Source of the DNA: Salticus scenicus
Lineage: Eukaryota > Arthropoda > Arachnida > Araneae > Salticidae
Assembly (NCBI GenBank): GCA_963930645.1
Contig: OZ005648.1
Span: forward strand, 249,775,436-249,839,435
DNA: 64,000 nt
Direction of reading: 5' to 3'
Part shown: positions 35,041-48,352 of the stretch, piece after piece
Numbering within the stretch: the stretch's first letter is position 1
How the letters are laid out: every line of letters begins with the position of its first letter
The notes under the pieces: generated by a model
Databases searched by the model: none
Seen by the model: only the letters and a program-made list of their open reading frames with translations
Told to the model about the DNA's origin: nothing
Program-made: the position numbers and the translations under genes

Positions 35041-35786
35041 TCATCAGACGAAACATTATTAAAGATACATAGTAAAATAAAACGACTTTTGTGTATGATG
35101 ACTAACTAGAATCGTCGTGTAATGTTTTGATTGTTTAAAATTTTGCGTAATTCTGTGCAAATTTGCCAATGTACTTGGCAAACGTGTAGTATCACAAAGA
35201 TGGCAAGTATCTCGACAAGATTAGCTTTTCCATTTTTCTGTGCGAATGCAAAGTTATTTTAAGAAAATAAAAAAAGTTAGTTCCAAATTTTGCTCATAAA
35301 ATGAACTGTATCTTGAAAACAACAAGGAATAATTTTAAAAGACAAGCAATTAACGAATGTTTATTTTGAAAAATGTACTACAATATTTCAATAAGTGCGC
35401 CCATGATAGTTTGATTCTAACTGTAAATAATTAATTCAATCCATGTGTTCACTACCTTAATTGTGGAACATAGTGGATCTGATACTTTATTCACGTCTTC
35501 AGTACTTTAATATTATCCTCAAAGTAAATACGCACTTTTCCTTCATATAACCCCGCAAGAAGAAATCAAGAGCTGTTAATTCTGGTGATCGAGATGGTCA
35601 TAGCAAAACTGCAAGAAACGCAATAGAAAATGCAGAGGAACAAGTAACGCCACCTGCGAAGAAATTTTGAAAATATATATTTCCCTAAACAAAAATTATC
35701 ACTATAAGAAGCATTGCAGAGCAAACCTACACTCCTGCACGACTTATTTGATTATTTAATGCATCAGGGACTTTTGGCCGACCCTT

Positions 35787-36622
35787 TATAAATCGAAAAA
35801 GTGTTTTAAGTTTTACATCATTATTAACTTTTTATCCAATTTATATCGAAAAAAGGTGTCATCACAGGTACATAATAACTGGATTGTTTGAAACCAACAG
35901 TCAAACATGATATGGAGGCAATCAATATATGGGTAACCATATTGTAATTCATTGTCTTGCTAAGTCAGGATATATACACAATCACTTGGACATTTTAAAT
36001 TAAAATATTCATTGCATGGTGTGAAATTTGGCCCATAATGATGATGTTAATTAAGTTATTTTCAAACAGTTAATATTATACATATTATAGATTTTCTGTA
36101 TCATATGAGACGAACGTTCATATAATTTATGTTCTTGACAGTTACGAATGGTCAATTCAAATTCATATATTCAAGTATAAGTATGTTATACTTTTCTATT
36201 ATTCTGTAGAAAACTTGTTAATAGTTTTCAGGATTCATCTAAATATTATATAAGGTTCCATATATTCCAAGGTAAATAGAAAACTTTTTTAACGTCCAAA
36301 ATAATTATTTGCAATATTATTTATTGTAATATAATTTGTTGGATGGGTATATTTTTATATTTATGCACCTCATTACAGAAATCGATTTTTTAAAAAACTT
36401 GGCTTTTTTCCTAGAAAAATAAATGAATAGGTAATACACGTTAGGTGAATTTTTTCATATCATATATTAATCAAAAGAATTTTTTTTATTATTTTACTAT
36501 GTAATGCACATGCAATAGTTTAATATGTAATTCTAAATTAAAAATATGATGCATGCACGATTGTCATCATTATGCATGTTTCATTTAAATGAACAGACAG
36601 GTATTTACAAAGTACTGTCTTT

Positions 36623-36662
<40 letters not shown>

Positions 36663-39039
36663 ATTAAATATGTTGGAAAGAAGGGCAGGATTATTTGCTA
36701 TGATTTTATTATGGACCTTTATTATGAAGCTTTTAAAACCAAGATTGTTCAAATTTTGAAAAAAGCATAGTAAAATATTTCATTAAAACATAATTAAAAA
36801 CATGGTTAGTTTTAGTACAAAATTAAGTGTTCAAATGATGCAGGGTGTTGTCCAATGCAAGATTTCCGTAAGCCTCTTCGTAATATGAAAATGCGAGAAA
36901 GGAAAATATATTTTGTTTTTGATGTCTTTGAAATGAACTTTTCTGAAAGAAAAGTCCAAATTTGTACAATAATAGTCTGCTGAATCAGAATATTCAAAAT
37001 GTCAAAAATATTTCTCTCAAATATGGCCATTTTTAATTCTTGTTGAATTTTATCACAAAATTGTTGTACCACATTTTTTAATTTATTATCTTTATTAACT
37101 TATTTATCATACTTATGATAACAAATTTCTTTTTAGGAAAAATAATACTTTTATATGTTTAAAATGATTTTTAGTTTAATATTTTGATCTGTTTTTAAAT
37201 CGTTGTGATTTTTATGTCAATGTATATTTAATGTACGTCGGCAATTATAAATTTGTATTTCTATTTAAAAAATGTATATAATTTTTAATGAAAACTATTG
37301 TCAATTTTAATGACAATTTCATTTTTCAAATACACTAAAATAGTGTTAATAATTCTATGATAATAAAAAGAATCTAGTTTATCAATGAACAAATATTTGT
37401 GAATAAAATAAACTCAAAAATACACATTGAGATATTTTCACCTCTTATCTAAATGTAGAATGTATTTTTCAAAGAGTTCCCGTTTTTCTGAATTAAATGA
37501 CTTATCACTTTACACCCACCCTGGAACCAAGTGCGTATTCCATCATTTTCCTACACCATTTAATCCTGCGTTTGTTAGAATTTCCGACATTATTCACACT
37601 GCCGAGTATCAAACAGCCCAACGGAATACATACAGATCCAGTGACACATTCCCTTTTCTTCTATTTAAAAAACCGGGAAAGGCTTTTAATCTGGGCAAAA
37701 TAAATGGATGGAGTTCAGATTATCACCACCCATTCATTCCGTCAGTGACTAGAGCTGTATGTGTGTGTGCATGTCAGCTGGGCCAGAGCACCAGCAACTC
37801 AGGTCCATCCGTCAAGCGGCGTTGAGGCCCCTCGCTCCGGGAAACTAATGACCTATCACATGTTATTGACCACTTACCGATGGGTCATTTGTCATTCCTT
37901 TGCCTTGCTCGTTTCAGCCCCCTAGTTTCTCTCCCCCGTCTCCAGTGGCATGATGACGGCAGACAGCAGGGGAATGTCGACAAATTGTGGAAAAGTGAAT
38001 TTATATCGAAATTTTGAGATCGTATAATAGGGAAGGTTATTCGAAAGTTTGATATACATTCACACGCAAGTATTGAAGCATTATTCTGGGAAATGGTTTA
38101 CTTTCTTTCTGTTATGCCTGTTCGTATTTTCATTAAAAATAAATGTATTAAATTTGAAATTTAAAATTAATTTTTTTTTTTAAATATCTTTAAGAATATT
38201 TAATCATACTTTCTTCAAGAATGGTATTTCACCACACCATGTATTAAAGTGCATGGATAGTATTATATAAAAAACGAAATGTTAGTTATTTTTATTCAGA
38301 CTTTTAGTGATTGAACTGTTATTTTATTTATACATACATATAATACACAATTAAATTTAATTGACTTTACTTTAAAAGCTCATAGTAGATTTCATGTAAT
38401 ACTGTATGAATTACGCATAAATTATGTTTCTTTCCAAAATTCCGAATATTTAAATATTAAGTTTGTAAAAAAAACTTATAAACAGATAAATTGCAATGTC
38501 AAATATAATCACACTATTATTTGTTACAACGTTTGAAAGTGATATATACCATATATCTGAACATAGTGATCATGCTTATCCACACATTTGTTCTTAATCT
38601 AAGTCTAATTGAAGAAAGAACAGAAAATCTTAAATGATAAGACGTGATGTTTAATTTAAATGTTAATATCAATGTTAATAGGTCTCTACTAAGGAATATT
38701 TTTAGTTATAAAAAAAGATAAAAATCATTCAGTGTTTGGTTTGAATTGAGTAGAGAATAATAAATAGCATCAGCATCCATAAGGTAGTGGAATGTTATTA
38801 ATTCAGATTTTGTCGTACAACACGTAAACGTTTGTTTAAATTTCTACAGAATAAATACAAATTTCTTTGTCCATCAACCAAAAATGTCGACAAGAACAAT
38901 TAACTGTACTTACACTGCTATTATTTATAGTGCTAATATGAATGAAAACTTCATACTTTTTAAAATTGTTGCAAATTTATATTCTTTCATTGGTTTAGCA
39001 AAAGTTTTTTTGTAATCTCCCTTACTAAAATTTTAAGGT
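35787..39039. other. AT-rich stretch with one island
   Basis: (TA)n at 36626-36659. About 37490-37990 is more GC-rich and complex (CACCC, GGGCC, CCCCCGTC segments) and crossed by a 132-codon plus frame (37427-37825) with no recognisable domain. It may be a regulatory element or a non-coding exon. The remainder is featureless. Confidence 0.4.
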
Positions 39040-40280
39040 TTTTTTTTAGTTTTTTTAAGGTTTCTTAAAACAGGTATTTTACAGGTTTTAGAGGTATTTA
39101 AAATAAGGTATTATCAAGGCTTTAATGGTGCAAAATAAAGCCACAATAAAAGCCTTATTAATACCTCCATACGTTTCTCGTGAATACCTTAAGGTATTTT
39201 TAGAAAGTTATTGCAGGTTTTTTATAAATACCAAAAGGTTTTTTTTTAAATACCATGATCCATGTAGGTATTTTTAATATACCTACAAAGCTTTTTTTAA
39301 ATACCTCTTCGATGTTTTTTGAAGGTTTTATAAAGGTTTTTTTTACACAGATATTTTAGAGGTATTTAAAATAAGGTATTATCAAGGCTTTAATGGTGCA
39401 AAATAAAGCCACAATAAAAGCCTTATTAATACCTCCATACGTTTCTCGTGAATACCTTAAGGTATTTTTAGAAAGTTATTGCAGCTTTTTTATAAATACC
39501 AAAAGGTTTTTTAAAATACCATGACCCATGTAGGTATTTTTAATATACCTACAAAGCTTTTTTTAAATACCTCTTCGATGTTTTTTGAAGGTTTTATAAA
39601 GGTTTCTTTACACAGGTATTTTAGATGTTTTAGAGGTATTTAAAATAAGGTATTATCAAGGCTTTAATGGTGCAAAATAAAGCCACAATAAAAGCCTTAT
39701 TAATACCTCCATATGTTCCTTGTGAATACCTTAAGGTATTTTTAGAAAGTTATTGCAGGTTTTTTATAAATACCAAAGGGTTTTTATAAAATACCATGAC
39801 TCATGTAGGTATTTTTAATATACCTACAAAGCCTTTTTTAAAATACCTCTTGGATGTTTTCTGAAGGTTTTATAAAGGTTTCTTTACACAGGTATTTTAG
39901 AGGTTTTAGAGGTATTTAGAATAAGGTATTATCAAGGCTTTAATGGTGCAAAATAAAGCCATAATAAAACCCCCATTAATACCTATATGCATTTCTCAGA
40001 AATACCTTCAGGCATTTGTAAGAAACTTATTACAGGTTTTTATGAAGGCTTTTATAAAATACCATGAATCATTTAGGTATTTCAAAAAACCTTCAAAGCT
40101 TTCTTTTAACACCTCTCCAATGTTTTTTGAAGGTTTTTCTTTTGTTTCATTTCACAGGTATAAGTTTCTCACAAATACCTTGAAGTACTTTAAAGAAACA
40201 TTCCAGGTTTTTTATAGATATCAAAAAGTATTTATAAAACACTGATGTAGCATGTAGGTATTATCAAATAAGCTAGGTTT
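39040..40280 (+). repeat. Satellite with about 270-bp period, four to five units
   Basis: The anchor AAGGTATTATCAAGGC occurs at 39105, 39373, 39647 and 39923 (periods 268, 274, 276). A fifth, diverged unit runs to about 40280. Each unit is itself rich in AGGTATTT and its inverse AAATACCT, so single strands can pair internally many times. The first three units are close to identical; the fourth and fifth are diverged. The 100-codon frame at 39943-40245 is a by-product of the repeat. Confidence 0.88.
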
Positions 40281-40448
40281 TTTTTTTCTTTTAAGACTTT
40301 GCATGCTTTTTACAAATACATAATGGTATTTATTAAAAATATCCCATGTTTTTAATTGATATCTAAGAGGGATTTTTTTTTTCTTTTTTAAATATCCTGT
40401 AATTTTTCTTTCCCCCAGTAGAGCCATGCTTTTTGTATGCTCTATCTA

Positions 40449-40531
40449 CCAATAAACATTTAGGCATTCTTTTAATTACAAGGTAATTAACTTAAGAAGA
40501 ATAAACATTTAGGCATTCTTTTAATTACAAG
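40449..40531 (+). repeat. Short tandem duplication
   Basis: A 31-bp segment beginning ATAAACATTTAGGCATTC and ending ATTACAAG occurs twice, about 50 bp apart. Confidence 0.8.
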
Positions 40532-41410
40532 TTTTGTCAAATATCTAGATAAAAAAATTCTTTGTAAATTATCTAGAATTTGTAGGACTATAAGGATCAT
40601 GTTATGCTTTATATTCAGTAAAAGTTTTGCTCAGAAAAGAAAAAGAGAACTAGTAAAAAATTCATGTAATATACATTTGCAAATCTTTTTCAAAGAAATG
40701 TAGAAAAACAAATTAATAAAAAGTTCAATTAAATGTGCAATTAATCCTATAAGCGATAAGCCAGTCTTTTTCTGGCATGTATAGTCATAATAAAAGGCTA
40801 GTGTAGCTAAATTTTGAAATATATGTTGCTGCTTTCAAGAAAATGAGAATAAACATGTGTAGTATACAATATTAAATTCTCATATTTATACTGTTCATAG
40901 TATTAATTTTATGAATCATTAAACAGATATACCAAAAAATGGATAATGCTGAAATGGTTAAAAATGTTTTTCTAAATGTAGTCTTAGTTTGTATTGAAAT
41001 GCATTAAGTTCACAATTTTTAATGAAGTTTTGTGGACAATAATAATAATAAAGTATTGAAAAGGTAAACTATTGTTATATATAATATAGCTATGACAAGG
41101 CCAAGCATATTCAATGTTCATCTTAATTGGTAAAATTGATATTTCATATCAATTGTAGGGTTGAGGAAGAGTTGATCTTTGATTCTTATTCATTTGTTTT
41201 ACATTTTTATATTTAAAATGTTATATATCAAATAGATAAATCAATAAAATACAGTAATATTTCAGATTTAAAATATAAAGTGAAAGAACATCTCAAAATG
41301 AGTACACAGTACAGTTATAACAATATATCTATAGAATTAATAGAATCAATTTCACTCTTATCCCCAACACTGATTTTTATTCAAGGTAATTGCTCTTTAA
41401 ATTCTGAATA

Positions 41411-41584
41411 CAGTTTAACCTTGTTAATGTGAACACTGTTGATGTAAATTATTTTTAACATGAACTGCTTCCACAATACCTGTCAAAATAAAGATTAGTT
41501 TCTGGGTAACTGATAGTATGAACTACAGACAACCTGAACAGATTTTTTATTCCCCTTGAGATTCACATTAACGAGTTTCAACTG
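41411..41584. mobile_element. pogo/Tigger-like MITE (174 bp)
   Basis: Termini CAGTTTAACCTTGTTAATGT and the inverse of ACATTAACGAGTTTCAACTG match with few changes. TA lies on both sides (41409-41410, 41585-41586). The CAGT start and AAC-TGTTAA body are typical of pogo-type ends. Non-coding. Confidence 0.75.
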
Positions 41585-41994
41585 TAATAGAAAGTGGAGG
41601 CAGAAAATAAGGAAATGTTAATGCAGTTTTCTAGTAATAGTTTTAGAGCATTTTTGTAAGAAAAAATTCATAGTCGATACAGAATTTTTTTTTTTTTTTT
41701 TTTACTTTTATCATGTACAGAAATCGCAACCCAAAGGACAACAAATTAAGCAAATAATACCTTTTTGAAAGCAAAATGCCTTTCTTATTGAATCACCCTC
41801 GGTGCCTTGTTTTTTAGTTTTTTAGAATCAGCACCAGAAATTATCCATAATCAACTTGCCTGCATATATTGTTTAAGTGAATGCACATGATTGTGACATC
41901 ATTGAAAGAGTATTATTCACATTATTCACACTTTAATAAATCTTACATTTTCTGAACAAAATAGAATAGCAAAAGGAAATGTATGTAGAATGGG

Positions 41995-42029
<35 letters not shown>

Positions 42030-42492
42030 GTCTATTTTATATTACAATGAAGCCTTGGCTTATACATTGTTTTTCTGTTTCTAGTATTCTAAAATGAGAA
42101 GAATAAGTGAAGAATTTTTGAACATAAAATATAAAAAAAATATTACTGGGAAAAAAAAAAAAAAAAACATGTGGGAATCTAACGATTGGGTAAAGGAAGG
42201 CGAGATTTCATTAGAAAAAGGCACTAGGGTAGGCCACCTGCTGTTTTCTTTCAACAGAGAAAAAAGGAAAATGTGAATTTTAATATACATTTATTATATC
42301 ATAGTTTTATTAAAAATACAAAACAGATATTAAAACAAAATAAATATACAGAATTTTTATAAATGACAACTTTCCACAATTCATCTTTGCACTTCTGTGC
42401 TTTTTCATTGGATTTGGATTCTTTCAGGAAATATATCAAAGCATCCTGTTAAAAATAAATGAAATATTTATATATTGCATAAATATTATGTA

Positions 42493-42726
42493 CCGTAAAA
42501 TCTTGAAAGTAACCCCGTTTTCCAAAAGCGCAGAGGCGCTAATCTAGAAGACTTGAAGGCTAAATTATGTTTGGATGAAACAATGAAAGATAGATTTACT
42601 GGTGCTATGTATGTGCGCCCAGTGGCAAGGGTTGGGTTGTATTTAAGAGAATGGAATAATTTCCCTTTCAGCAAGAAAGGGGGGGGGGTTACATTCAAGG
42701 GAGAGGTTATTTTCAAGATTTTATGG
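42493..42726. mobile_element. TA-flanked MITE (234 bp)
   Basis: Termini CCGTAAAATCTTGAAAGTAA and the inverse of TTATTTTCAAGATTTTATGG are inverted with three mismatches, with TA at 42491-42492 and 42727-42728. A G run (42680-42688) lies near the right end. The 88-codon minus frame over it is incidental. Confidence 0.72.
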
Positions 42727-43739
42727 TAAGTTTCATCAGTGTAGAAACACAAAAATTAAGTACACTGTACTTTCTTGCAGATTATCTGTTAAAAAACTTA
42801 AAAAAATTTTAGTGTGGATTATTTCCCATAGCCGATAACATTTTTTTTTTCCCAAGCAGCTGTCTCACTGCAGACATCAGAAATTTACATCAGCTAGAGG
42901 TAACAATACTTTCAGATCATGTATCTACTCAGGCAAAAAAAAATGGAGATGCTAATGATTAGTTTAGGTTTGACATATCAATGCTAGGAAAAGTGATTAA
43001 ATAACTACCTTCAGATAATGTATGAACTCATCTATTCAGACAATCACATATTCATTAGTGTTTGGTCCACATATGCCATATCTGTGTTGCGGAGTGGATT
43101 CTGTTTTCATTATATATTTTTTCTAGCCTTATGGCAACAAGCTTCTGGTTCTGTTTATTTTTTATTAAAATTCTATTTTTTATTTTTATTTTTTTAACTG
43201 AAAAATAGCAGTTATTATAAGTTATTTTTTATTTAATTTATAATTACTTTTATATTTACAATATAATTATCTTTTAAATAGAATGATATGCTAAACAAAG
43301 AGCAAGGCAGCTAATTAATAAATTGCATAATCATAACATTTAAACAGCAATTATTATTTTTAACCTATTAAATAATCATTTTTTATGTGATGCACATATC
43401 TCTCCTAATAGGTAATTACCAGGAAAATCCCCAAAAAGAAACAAATCTATTAAATTTTAATTCATTATAACCTCAAAAACAGAAGCTATTATTATCATTA
43501 TTAGAGGCATAACAACCTTGTCTCTAAATTAACCTTACGGGGGAGTTTGATCATATATATATATATTACTGTCTTAGACTCTAGCAAAAATTTGTGTAAA
43601 TATGCACTGAAAGATAACAATATTAAAATTTCTGGAAAGTGATAAATAAAATAATTCTATTTATTACTTTATTAATAACTATTAAACAAGATCAATGAAT
43701 ACCATGCTAATTGGAAATAATTACATATAAAAAGAACTT

Positions 43740-44190
43740 TTTATATACCATGTTCTTAAATTTTCTGTTGAATCATATAAAAGCTCCCGAGTGGGAACCC
43801 GGAACAATTGGCTAAAAGTATTAAAAAAATTCATTGCTATCGTGTTTTGAGCTATTATAAAAGTTTCAAATGGCTAGCTAGCCAGGAAGTTAGTTAAAAA
43901 TCGATTGCAAGCTTTGTACTTGTAATGCTGCTGAAGGCAGCAGGGTCTCAGAGCAATTGGTTAAAAATATTTTAAAAATGCTTTCTCACCATGTTCTGAG
44001 CTATTCAGAAATTTTCAAATGTCTAGCTAGTCGGGAAGTTAGTTAAATAAATTTTCTGTTGAATCATATAAATGCTGCCAAAGGCAGTAGGGACCTGAAA
44101 CAGTTGACTAAAAGTATTAATAAAAATATATTGTCACCGTGTTCTGAGCAGTCCTGAAAGAATGTCTAGCTAGTTGGGAAGTTAATAAAA
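43740..44190 (+). repeat. Three diverged tandem units of about 150 bp
   Basis: Each unit contains a segment like TTTCAAATGTCTAGCTAG followed by GGGAAGTTAGTTAA, preceded by GTTCTGAGC. Two units open with TTTTCTGTTGAATCATATAA. A related single unit is at about 57350-57440, within the pogo-like element, so the family is dispersed. Confidence 0.6.
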
Positions 44191-44866
44191 ACATGGTAAA
44201 ATCATGTCCAGCGTATGACACATGGAAGACTACTGAGAGCTGTCTTCAACTACATTCCAAGGGGCGCAAGCAAAACTGCGACAGACCCAGAAAATGGTAG
44301 TAAGACAAAGAACTAGTAAAAAAAATAATTCAAATTTAAACATTTTTAAAAATGTTTTTAATTTTAATTTTTTACTTCGATTTTACATTAACATAGTTTA
44401 AAAATACATTCTAAACATTTTTGGATATTACTTAGCAGTTTCATTGGTAAATTAATATTTTCAAAAAATATTGTTAAATTATAATTTTCTAAAATTTAGA
44501 GGGGGAAAATTATAAATTTGCGTAGACCTTGATATATATATTTTTTTTTTTTTTTCTTTTTTCAAATTTTATTTAATGAAATTTAAAGTTTTACAGAAAT
44601 TTAATATTGTTACATCTCAGCAATATGTCTGTTATGTCTCAGCAAAATGTTAGTCTGGACAATACATGCCCAAATGAAATTTTTACATGCCTAAATATCT
44701 TATTAAAATGCATATTAATAAAAACATTCACATACTTAGTGAAAATAATTTAACGACATTATATCTATATTGACATTTCAATTTAAGTAAAAGTCTTAAA
44801 CAAGATGCTATATTTTAAAATTATTTTTTGAAAGTTATTTTTGTTTCAGTATTTGCATGCCGAGCT

Positions 44867-44898
44867 GGGCATGTAAGAGACATGCCCCGGGCATGTCG
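44867..44898. promoter_or_regulatory. Cluster of three CATG half-sites (p53-family-like)
   Basis: GGGCATGT, AGACATGCCC and GGGCATGTC lie within 32 bp. The last two fit the RRRCWWGYYY half-site with one deviation and a 1-bp spacer. The first two also form an 8-bp hairpin with a 5-base loop. Motif match only; no gene is nearby. Confidence 0.25.
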
Positions 44899-46313
44899 GG
44901 AAATATAATTTTCAAGCCCTGAATGACTGTGAAATTAATATGGCTTATTGATAAGATCTCCCCCCCCCACCCACTTTTTTTGGAAGACTTTGGATAGCAG
45001 CAGCATCTTCATAAAGCTTTCTATTTTGAGCTGGTCACTTTATTTGCTCTAAGTGAGCTGTATTATTCAGCACGTAGCTGGTTTATATATCAATTATCTC
45101 TTCTGATATAAATAAGAGAAGGAATTGAGGACTGCTTCCTCAAATGACCCCTGCGAAAACATAAAAAATAGTTTCAGATTCCCAATAGGCAGTCTTTTTT
45201 ATGACAATATTACTCATCCCCTCTCAGGCCCTACACACCGAGATGAAATCAAAGAAATCTTTAAAAAATTGACCAAGAGGTAAACATTCAAATTATCATT
45301 TCAGATTACCTTTCTCATTGAAAAGTGAAGGAAAAATGAATAAGAGTTTTGGAATTGTGCTGAAATTTCAGGAAATTCAGGATATTAAGTGAAAATTCAA
45401 GACGCTTCAGGTCAAAATATTTTTTTTAAAGGAATTTCAGGACAACTACTACTCCTGCATAGTTTTCTGTTGGGCATAGCTGCGATTAGTTTTCATATTT
45501 AGAAGCAAAATGTAAACAACCTTTTCTATAGTGCATCACTCAGCTGAGCTTGGAGCTGGCATCGATTGGCTAGTGGCCACTGGTGATTGGTTGATGTATA
45601 ATGTCAGAAAGTGGAAGGAGTGGCTACCAGATTTTACAGTAACCTTTATCTTTTGTCTTTGGCAACATGAGCAATTGTTGCTGTGTAGTTACAGCACAAC
45701 GTTCTGTATGCTATTTTCCGATTGATTTACATGCTAACGTCTAACTAAAGAAAATGGATGTAGTAGGACTAGATACTCATCAAATGCAATAGTAGTCGAT
45801 AATGCTTACAAAAATTAATTATTTAAGATTGCACGATGTTATGTTACTATGCATCATGGTAGTGTGAGTTTTTGCAGTACTTTATAAACTGAAACGAGAA
45901 AAACAAGAAAATTGTAGTATAAAAAATTACATTTTTCCAGAATTTTAATGAAAAATTTCATGAGATTTCTCTAAAATTTGGAACCCAAATCCTAATTCAC
46001 TAAGTATTCCAAGGTTTCAGAATTTCCCTGAGGTGTATGAACCCTATATTTTGACCAAAATCTAACATAAAATACTAAATACGAAAAATATTTAAATTTC
46101 ATATACATATATTTTCTTTTGGCAATGGCTTACATTTGGTACATTCATTCAATACACTACAACTGATCCTTATCCATCCAGTTTTGTATGTATGAATACT
46201 TGCTTCTATTTATAAAATATACTTTTTATTTATTTACATCAATCATGATGTTTTTATTTTCTTTTAAGTTTACAAAGATTATGAATCTAAAATTTTATCC
46301 ACTCTTCATGACG

Positions 46314-46729
46314 CCCAGTGGCAGAAACACCGCGACATAGTCGCAGACATAGAAAAACAGCGTGTGGTTGTTGTCTGCAACTTTCAAATAACAATTCACT
46401 TTAAAAAAAATTTCTGTATCAAAACTAAAACTAATACTTTTATTATTTATATTGTGTTGTGTAAAACATTGCTATAAAATATATAATTGAATGAGATGAA
46501 TGTAATGAATACACACAATTGTTTTACTATATTGTTCTGCAGTAAAATTGTATTTGTGTATTGTTGCACGAGATCCTCACTGATGTTAAGCGCCCCCCTC
46601 CCCCCCAATCAGCTTTCAGGCTTTTTGAGTGTAAGCCATTTTCACCCCTGATTACACACAAATTTTGCAGACAGATTATGAAATTTTAAAAGCCTGTTGC
46701 AGACAGCTACAAAACTTTCTGCCACTGGG
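46314..46729. mobile_element. hAT-type MITE (416 bp)
   Basis: Inverted ends CCCAGTGGCAGAAA and TTTCTGCCACTGGG are flanked by TCATGACG (46306-46313) and TCATGATG (46730-46737), an 8-bp duplication with one C/T change. No coding frame. Confidence 0.78.
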
Positions 46730-46850
46730 TCATGATGTCACTATTGTTTTATTTCAGCAAAATTTAATCATAACTGGTCCACATTAGAAAAATATTTATA
46801 TAGATTTTAATTAATCCTTATTATTTAATGAGTTAATTTTGTATTATAGG

Positions 46851-47078
46851 ATGTCCCGGGTCAGATTTCTTGATAACGGCTCCAGCAATTTACAAAAATT
46901 TGAGCTTAAGACTTTCTTAAAGGCGACAATTTCCTCTGACTTATCTTCCTCTTCAGCAGCAATAGAAATTGGGAAACAAATGAAAGGCATCAGTAACTTA
47001 GACATCAAATTAATATTTCCTGTTGCAACTTCTATAATTTTCTTTTTTAATATAACAAATACTATTCTACTAAACTAA
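46851..47078 (+). other. Short open frame after a splice-acceptor-like tract (75 codons)
   Basis: A T-rich tract ending TATTATAG precedes ATG at 46851. The frame has mixed, non-repetitive composition (with a SSDLSSSSAA segment) up to about residue 60, then drifts into low-complexity codons. It could be part of an exon or an old coding fragment. I recognise no family, and there is no clear donor site. Confidence 0.2.
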
Positions 47079-47327
47079 TTCTAAACAAATACTATTCTAC
47101 TATACTATTCTACTAAACTAATATAACAAATACTATTCTATGCTACTTCATAAACAGTTTTTTCTTTTTTTAATTATTGAAGTTTTTAATCTTTAAGATT
47201 ATAAAAATTGAAGCAAATGTAAAACTAGTACAGGGTTCCTACACTATTCCAGAAAAGAAAATACTGGCTTTTTCATTCAAATTTCCTGACATGTTAAATT
47301 TTAAAATAAACTCAAGTTCAATATATA

Positions 47328-47805
47328 CTAGTATGTTGTGGTCACCACAAGACTTTCTTCTATATTTTCCTATACAAATTCACTCAGTAACATTATTATT
47401 TTTTTTTTCGTTAAAAGTATAAAAAATCGATAACTTTGTTTTAAATTATCACAGATTTATAGTTCAACCATTCGTTTTAAAGGTATTGATGAGACCTTTC
47501 GAAAGATACCCACCTTGAAAATTTACTCCCCCCCCCCAGGGGAGGGGGGGAAAGCGATGTCCCCACATGAGCAGAATTTTTTCCTAGTTAACTAATAGTA
47601 TTATCAATAATTCATATTAATTTTACAATCACAAGTTAAAAATAACTCATTATGTACATTTATACGAAATTTTGTCCTATACTGCCATGTTAAAAATTTA
47701 GAAAAAATGCGATCACAGTGCCACCTGTTGAGCGATTGATCCCCAAATGTAATCAGCACCAGTTTATGTCAGGGATCAACTAAATACTAAGTTCGGTTAA
47801 ATTTG
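47328..47805 (+). mobile_element. HINE-like family B, 3'-truncated copy
   Basis: It starts CTAGTATGTTGTGGTCACC with ACTTTCTTCTATAT, then the T-run, the CAACCATTCGTTTTAAAGG motif and a CCCCCCCCCAGGGG hairpin. It stops after GGTTAAATTTG (about 47805) without the microsatellite or terminal stem-loop. Confidence 0.68.
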
Positions 47806-48314
47806 ATTGACATGCAACAGTTCACTTTATTTAATTTAATACCAGGTAAAGTACAATCACTAGCATTGAATGTGTCATACATGACAGAATGAAGGAGTAA
47901 ATTGGTTTCATTGAATTTTAATTAACTATTTATGTACACTGAAAACATAATATTAAACAGCTAATTTGAAACAAGAGATGTAATTGAAACTGTTGCGCAT
48001 TTCACTGTATCTAATTAACGTATGCTCTAGCAGTTTCCTATATTTATACAATGTGTTCGTATACAGGCCAGAAGTGCACTTAATTTCAAAAGTTTAAGAA
48101 AATTATGTCCTTGGTGTACACTGTTTAATTACATTTTTCATATATATTAAAATTTCACAATAAATCTCAGATAAATGAAATAAAAGTTAAATGACTAAAA
48201 TTTTTTTCTATCACTCAATTACACGTACAGACGTACATAAAGCTGATTTAAGAAAAAGACAGTTTTTTTTTTTTTTTTTCAAAGAATTATTAAAGAATAA
48301 GAATGTTATATAAT

Positions 48315-48352
<38 letters not shown>

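Larger units (their letters stand above)
34296..35786 (-). mobile_element. Degenerate mariner-like element with internal insertion
   Basis: The left end CAGGGTGAGCCAAATACCCC and the inverse of the right end (AAGGGTCGGCCAAAAGTCCC) form diverged terminal inverted repeats, 34296 and about 35786. Minus-strand coding remains near 35538-35597 read SPELTALDFFLRGY, a segment typical of the Tc1/mariner DDE domain. The N-terminal region is missing. A motif-rich block (34398-35040) appears to have landed between the left end and the transposase relic. Confidence 0.5.

Noticed and set aside
39943..40245. 100-codon frame in the satellite
   Set aside because: Arises from repeat units; composition follows the AGGTATTT motifs.
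45531..45725. 64-codon frame with GIDWLVATGDWLMY
   Set aside because: Some protein-like composition but no family, no splice context and no repeat support.
48320..48349. Long (TA)n as part of the transposon end
   Set aside because: Better seen as the insertion site; it prevents deciding whether the duplication is TA or TATA.
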